The position numbers and the translations under genes were made by a program. The notes under the pieces were generated by a model, which saw only the letters and a program-made list of their open reading frames with translations, was not told the origin of the DNA and ran no database searches. From DAIPKP01 sp964545875 (lineage in GTDB: Bacteria; Synergistota; Synergistia; Synergistales; Aminiphilaceae), in contig CAZJHH010000003.1 of assembly GCA_964545875.1 (NCBI GenBank), positions 62,001 to 126,000 of the forward strand: DNA of 64,000 nt, read 5' to 3'. Positions 60,571 through 64,000 of the stretch are shown in pieces (the first letter of the stretch is position 1; the number at the start of each line of letters is the position of its first letter).

Positions 60571-61602
60571 ATGAAAATCCTCCATCTCCTTCCGGAACTC
60601 TCCGAAGGCGGAGTGGAGCGCCATGTACTGGATCTTACCCGGGGCCTGGCGGAGCGCGGCCATACCGTGGGAGTGGTCTCTGCCGGAGGGAAGCTCGTGG
60701 CCTCGCTGCCTCCGGAAGTTGTGCATCACGTGCTTCCGGTACATCGAAAAAACCTTTTTACCGGCGCAGTCTCCACCCTGAAGCTCCGGTCTCTCGTACT
60801 TCGGGAGGGGTGGGAGCTTCTTCATGCCCACTCCCGGGTTCCCTTCTGGATCGCCTGGTGGACCGCCTTTCTTACAGGGATTCCCTGGGTAGCCACCGCT
60901 CATGCCCTCTACAGTAAAAATGCGGGCATCTACCCTCTCCGCAGGGCGGCGGCGGTCATCTGTGTCAGCAAGGCCGTGGAGAACTATCTTGAAGATTTTC
61001 TGCCTCTCCGAAGAGAGGTGATCTACAACGGACTCTTTTCTCAAAAAGAGCTCGAAGCCCTGAAAAATACCTGGCAAGGCCCCGAAAACCCCCGGGAAAA
61101 AAGGCTTCTCTTCGTGGGAAGGCTTACGAAAATCAAGGGTCTTCACGTCGTTTTGGAGGCCCTGAAGGGCCTCGATGCCTACCCCTGGGCCTTGGATGTC
61201 CTTGGCGAGGGGCCCCGGGGAGAGGACTTTCTCCGAAAGACGGAGGAAGAGGGGTGGAGCGATCGGGTGTTTTTTCACGGCTATCGGGAGAACCCCGGAG
61301 AGTGGATGGAGAAATCCTCGTGCCTTGTCTTTCCCTCCCTTCAGGAGGGCATGGGCCGGGTTTTTCTCGAAGCTCTCGCCCGGGGAGTGCCGGTTTTTGC
61401 CTCCCGCATTCCTGCCCTGGAAGAACTTGTCTCTTCGGAGGATCTCCTGCCCCCGGGGAATTCCGAAGCCTGGCGGGGGATCTTCAGGGAGTTTTTCGAG
61501 GGAACCCGAAAGGCGCCTCTCCCAAAGCTGCGGTGCATTCCCACCAGGGAGGCCATGATAACCGCTTCCGAGGCCCTGTATAAAGAGATTCTCTCGTCGT
61601 AA
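60571..61602 (+). CDS. Glycosyltransferase family 4
   Basis: A GT-B retaining glycosyltransferase of 343 residues from ATG 60571. N-terminal ILHLLPELSEGGVERHVLDL and HAHSRVPFWIAWW, then donor-domain RLLFVGRLTKIKGLHVVLEAL, LGEGPRGEDFL and the EX7E motif in LQEGMGRVFLEALARGVPV. It likely extends an LPS core or capsule chain; the sugar is unknown. In-frame starts at 60499 (with GGAG nine bases upstream) and 60523 would add up to 24 residues, so the start is not certain. A terminator-like hairpin follows. Confidence 0.85.
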   Translation: MKILHLLPELSEGGVERHVLDLTRGLAERGHTVGVVSAGGKLVASLPPEVVHHVLPVHRKNLFTGAVSTLKLRSLVLREGWELLHAHSRVPFWIAWWTAFLTGIPWVATAHALYSKNAGIYPLRRAAAVICVSKAVENYLEDFLPLRREVIYNGLFSQKELEALKNTWQGPENPREKRLLFVGRLTKIKGLHVVLEALKGLDAYPWALDVLGEGPRGEDFLRKTEEEGWSDRVFFHGYRENPGEWMEKSSCLVFPSLQEGMGRVFLEALARGVPVFASRIPALEELVSSEDLLPPGNSEAWRGIFREFFEGTRKAPLPKLRCIPTREAMITASEALYKEILSS

Positions 61603-61605
61603 GAA

Positions 61606-61650
61606 CCCCCAGGGAGTTTCCGGAATTTCGGAATGAGGGGGCTGATTTTT
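61606..61650 (+). terminator. Probable terminator after the GT4 gene
   Basis: CCCCC (61606-61610) and GGGGG (61637-61641) bracket an inner TCCG/CGGA stem. CTGA and a TTTTT run follow. The loop is large, so the call is moderate. Confidence 0.5.
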
Positions 61651-61691
61651 CTGAATGTTCTTGAACTTTCCCAAAGGGCGGAATTCCTGCT

Positions 61692-62609
61692 ATGCTTTGT
61701 TCATTTCATAACTTTCCGGGAAAGGGTGCATCTCCTTTGAACGAATCCATCTCTCCCCATCAGCTTTCGATATACCAGAAAATTCTCCGGAGCGTTGCCT
61801 CGGATAGTGCGGGCCGGGGTGCTCCCCGCCTCGCTTCTCCCCAACTTCTGCACAGCGCGGTGGAACTCTTGAGGGCTTCACATCGCCCCGCCATCATCAC
61901 GGGATTCGTGGTTCCTCCCCTGGGGGTGGCGGAGACCGATGGGCCTCCGGGGGCGGCGGTTCTTGCCCGGGCCTTGCGGCAGCAGGGCAAGGATGTGCTC
62001 CTGGTGACGGATACCGCCTGCTTTCCCGTGGTTTCCGGAGCGGCCCGGAGCATTGGTTATGAAGGGCCTTTCCTGAAAACCGACATCCCGGAGGAACTTT
62101 TCTCCGGGGATGCCCCTCCGGATCTTCTCGTTTTTGTGGAACGCCTTGGCCGGGGAGAAGACGGAAAGTATTACAACATGCGCTGCGAGGAGATCGGAGC
62201 GTACACGGCTCCCCTGGACGGCGGGGCTCTGCTGGCGGAAAAAAGGGGAATTCCCTGTCTTGCGGTGGGAGACGGAGGCAACGAGGCGGGAATGGGTTTC
62301 TTTTACCGGGAGCTTCGGGAGATGCTTCCCGGTTTCGCCTCCTGCATATCCGCCATCGGAGCCACCGTGACGCTTCCGGTGGACGTCTCGAACTGGGGCT
62401 GCTATGCCCTGGCGGGACTTTTGGGCGATTCTCCCGCGTCCTGGCTGGGCATCCGGGAGGGAGAAGAGCTTGCCATGCTCCAGGCCATGGAGGCGGAAGG
62501 AGCCGTGGACGGGGCCACAAAAAAACAGGGACATACCGTGGATGGCATGTCCCTGGAGCGGCAGATTGAAGTGGCCCGGGAAATTCGGGAGATCCTCGCG
62601 GAACGCTAG
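61692..62609 (+). CDS. DUF4392 / D-glutamate cyclase-like protein
   Basis: The 305-residue protein fits the DUF4392 family, the C-terminal domain of the eukaryotic mitochondrial D-glutamate cyclase, which interconverts D-glutamate and 5-oxo-D-proline. Seen motifs: PAIITGFVVPPLGVAETDGP, VLLVTDTACFPVV, DLLVFVERLGRGEDGKYYNM, CLAVGDGGNEAGMG and SNWGCYALAGLL. The bacterial function is not firmly established. ATG 61692 is used here; TTG 61737 with AAAGGG ten bases upstream is an equally possible start. It converges on the ECF transporter gene. Confidence 0.75.
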   Translation: MLCSFHNFPGKGASPLNESISPHQLSIYQKILRSVASDSAGRGAPRLASPQLLHSAVELLRASHRPAIITGFVVPPLGVAETDGPPGAAVLARALRQQGKDVLLVTDTACFPVVSGAARSIGYEGPFLKTDIPEELFSGDAPPDLLVFVERLGRGEDGKYYNMRCEEIGAYTAPLDGGALLAEKRGIPCLAVGDGGNEAGMGFFYRELREMLPGFASCISAIGATVTLPVDVSNWGCYALAGLLGDSPASWLGIREGEELAMLQAMEAEGAVDGATKKQGHTVDGMSLERQIEVAREIREILAER

Positions 62610-62656
62610 GACTTGCAGAACGCCGGGCCTAGGCGAACCGAGCTTTTCCGCCTTTG

Positions 62657-63157
62657 CTATGTCGTTCTCGATCCGTGGAGGCTGTGAAACTTCCGTTCGA
62701 TCACCGGAACGAAAGCCAGAGCGAAGGCCGCTCCCGCACCGGTTTGAATGAGATCGGTCACGAGCTCCACCGGGGCGGCCTTCCAGCCGTAGAGTATTCC
62801 CGCCGCAGTAGTGTAGCCCGCCACCATGATGGCGGCTCCCGCCAGAATGGCCAGAGGGCGGGATTTTTTTCCCAGGGTGCCCACCACGTATCCTTCGCAC
62901 CCCTTGATAATTGCCGTAAGAGGAGCCCAGAGAGGGTATCCCAGGATAACATCCGCCAGAGAAGCCCCGATGGCTCCTGCCGCACCGCCGTAACGGCCTC
63001 CCAAAAGAAGGGCCACCGTGTAGATAACCCCTTCGCCAAAGTTGAAATACACCCGAAATCCCGGCACGGGAACGTGAATCATGGTGGCCACCGTTACCAG
63101 GGCCGCACAGAGGGCCCCCAGGGAGATGACTCGGGAAAGTCCTTTGGTTTCATTCAT
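62657..63157 (-). CDS. ECF transporter S component-like membrane protein
   Basis: A 166-residue protein with about five hydrophobic helices: VISLGALCAALVTVATMI, then VPGFRVYFNFGEGVIYTVALLLGG, YGGAAGAIGASLADVILGYP, AILAGAAIMVAGYTTAAGIL and a final helix. This fits substrate-binding S components of energy-coupling-factor vitamin transporters. The AxxxA interaction motif for EcfT is not clearly visible, and the vitamin is unknown. Shared EcfA/T genes are not nearby. ATG at 63157 follows AAAGGAG on the minus strand. Confidence 0.72.
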   Translation of the reverse strand: MNETKGLSRVISLGALCAALVTVATMIHVPVPGFRVYFNFGEGVIYTVALLLGGRYGGAAGAIGASLADVILGYPLWAPLTAIIKGCEGYVVGTLGKKSRPLAILAGAAIMVAGYTTAAGILYGWKAAPVELVTDLIQTGAGAAFALAFVPVIERKFHSLHGSRTT

Positions 63158-63597
63158 GAAAATCTTCTCCTTTCCACAGGAAACATGGATGTTTTTCTTC
63201 TGGTTTTCATTGTAAAAGTCTTTTCCGGAGGGTGCCAGATCCAGAAGAAGCGGCGCTTTTCGATTTTCTGGCATGGTCCAGAAGGCGAAAAAGCGGGAAA
63301 ATGTTCCTTTTTCTCTCTTTTTCCTCTTCCGCACCTTTTCCTTTCTTCCTTTCCGGGGTATACTCGGGATACTGCGATAAACATGGACGATTTTCCATGG
63401 GGGCCATGGGCTTTTCCGATAGAACGGTATTGGCTGTCCCACGTTCGAGGTGTTATCTTCCTCTCCTTCTTTTCCGGATAGAACGAAATTCCTTGTGTTC
63501 AGATGCGGCGTGTCCTGAAAGTGAAAACGAAAAAGGCATCACGTGTGGCGTTGTCAGCGGCGCCCTATATTCTATTGTTTCGTGGGGGCTTGATAGT
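63158..63597. other. Divergent intergenic region, 440 bases
   Basis: Between the ECF S-component gene (minus) and the transaldolase-like gene (plus). No coding frame looks real. The minus-strand leader is long enough for a riboswitch, but I matched none of the TPP, FMN, cobalamin, THF or preQ1 core sequences by eye. Confidence 0.35.
63551..63578 (+). promoter_or_regulatory. Possible promoter for the transaldolase-like gene
   Basis: TTGTCA (63551-63556), a 16-base spacer and TATTGT (63573-63578) lie about 20 bases before the start codon. The match is fair for sigma-70, but it leaves a very short leader. Confidence 0.35.
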
Positions 63598-64000
63598 ATG
63601 CGTTTTTTTCTTGATTCCGCGAATCTCGACGAGATTCGTAAGGGTGTTTATTGGGGGGTTCTTGCGGGAGTTACCACGAATCCTTCCCTGGTTTCCAAGG
63701 AGGAAGGAGTTTCCTTCCACGACCGTATCCGGGAGATTGCGGAACTTGTAAAGGGTCCGGTAAGTGCCGAAGTTATTTCCCTTGAGCGGGATGCCATGAT
63801 TGCCGAAGCCCGGGAGCTTGCGGCGCTGCATCCCCACGTGGTGGTGAAGATTCCCATGACCTCCGAGGGAATGGGAGCGGTGCGGATTCTTGCGGAGGAG
63901 AACATCCGTACCAACGTCACGCTTATCTTCACGCCCCAGCAGGCTCTCCTTGCCGCCGCCGCCGGGGCCGCCTACGTGAGTCCCTTTGTGGGTCGCCTGG
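63598..64000 (+). CDS. Transaldolase / fructose-6-phosphate aldolase-like (TalC/Fsa type), 5' part
   Basis: The gene runs off the window's right edge; 134 codons are visible. Translation begins MRFFLDSANLDEIRKG and continues with LAGVTTNPSLVSKEEG and the Schiff-base lysine region VVVKIPMTSEG. TNVTLIFTPQQALLAAAAGA and YVSPFVGRL follow. This is the small (about 215-residue) transaldolase family that includes fructose-6-phosphate aldolase. Sequence by eye does not separate transaldolase from F6P aldolase activity. ATG 63598 follows GGGGG. Confidence 0.88.
   Translation, partial: MRFFLDSANLDEIRKGVYWGVLAGVTTNPSLVSKEEGVSFHDRIREIAELVKGPVSAEVISLERDAMIAEARELAALHPHVVVKIPMTSEGMGAVRILAEENIRTNVTLIFTPQQALLAAAAGAAYVSPFVGRL

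Noticed and set aside
1..64000. CRISPR array, rRNA, tRNA or phage attachment site
   Set aside because: No regularly spaced repeats, cloverleaf sequences or rRNA segments were seen on reading through the window.

Overview
The window looks like chromosome of a diderm, amino-acid-fermenting bacterium of the phylum Synergistota. The clues are a Thr/Pro linker ending in a Gly5-Cys / hydrophobic / Arg-Lys-Lys tail like the Synerg-CTERM sorting domain (14223-14435), a full lipid A/Kdo pathway that uses LpxI rather than LpxH, and anaerobic amino-acid genes (cysteine desulfidase, D-serine dehydratase, ADP-forming acyl-CoA synthetase, a glutamate-cyclase-like protein). I cannot name a genus. No rRNA, tRNA or CRISPR was seen. 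Both ends cut through genes (an AEC-type transporter on the left, a transaldolase/F6P aldolase on the right).

Layout. 1-14 kb: metabolic genes on the plus strand (GNAT protein, PaaK-like ligase, cyuA, ptsH and ptsI, a DHH phosphoesterase, an AspT/YidE-type transporter, an ADP-forming acyl-CoA synthetase, larC-larB), then a small gene pair whose second member has an in-frame TGA exactly between its signal peptide and its sorting tail. 14.5-36 kb: a long co-oriented envelope-biogenesis cluster with many ATGA overlaps: histidine phosphatase, sigma-70-family factor, small membrane protein, bamA, secreted protein, lpxD, lpxC, fabZ, lpxA, kdsC, an LptF/LptG permease, lpxI, lpxB, an LpxB-like protein, msbA-like, an lpxK fused to a second LpxB-like domain, kdsB, kdsA, kdsD, waaA. 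Together these cover UDP-GlcNAc acylation through Kdo transfer plus export and outer-membrane assembly. 36-46.7 kb: single genes of mixed function (acetyltransferases, methyltransferase, chemoreceptor, ZIP transporter, DUF3795, DUF523, dsdA, K+ channel, SnoaL-like, CutC).

46.7-54.1 kb: a GntR regulator, then an iron-type alcohol dehydrogenase and a DegT-type aminotransferase that fit KdnB/KdnA (8-amino-Kdo synthesis), then an ELM1-family gene. The last 840 bp of the ELM1 gene are repeated, apparently perfectly, about 2 kb downstream. Between the copies lies an A+T-richer segment encoding a GIY-YIG nuclease with a DUF4357-like tail. This is the structure expected of insertion with long target duplication, or of single-crossover integration. 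A toxin-antitoxin pair with a palindromic operator follows. 54.1-61.6 kb: a surface-glycan locus, with a minus-strand operon (FkbM methyltransferase, GT10 fucosyltransferase-like, GT2, gmd, fcl) that would make and use GDP-L-fucose, and a divergent FkbM plus GT4 pair. 61.7-64 kb: DUF4392 protein, ECF transporter S component, start of a transaldolase-like gene.

Functions are assigned from motifs and gene context only, without database searches. Start codons were chosen from Shine-Dalgarno spacing and family length.
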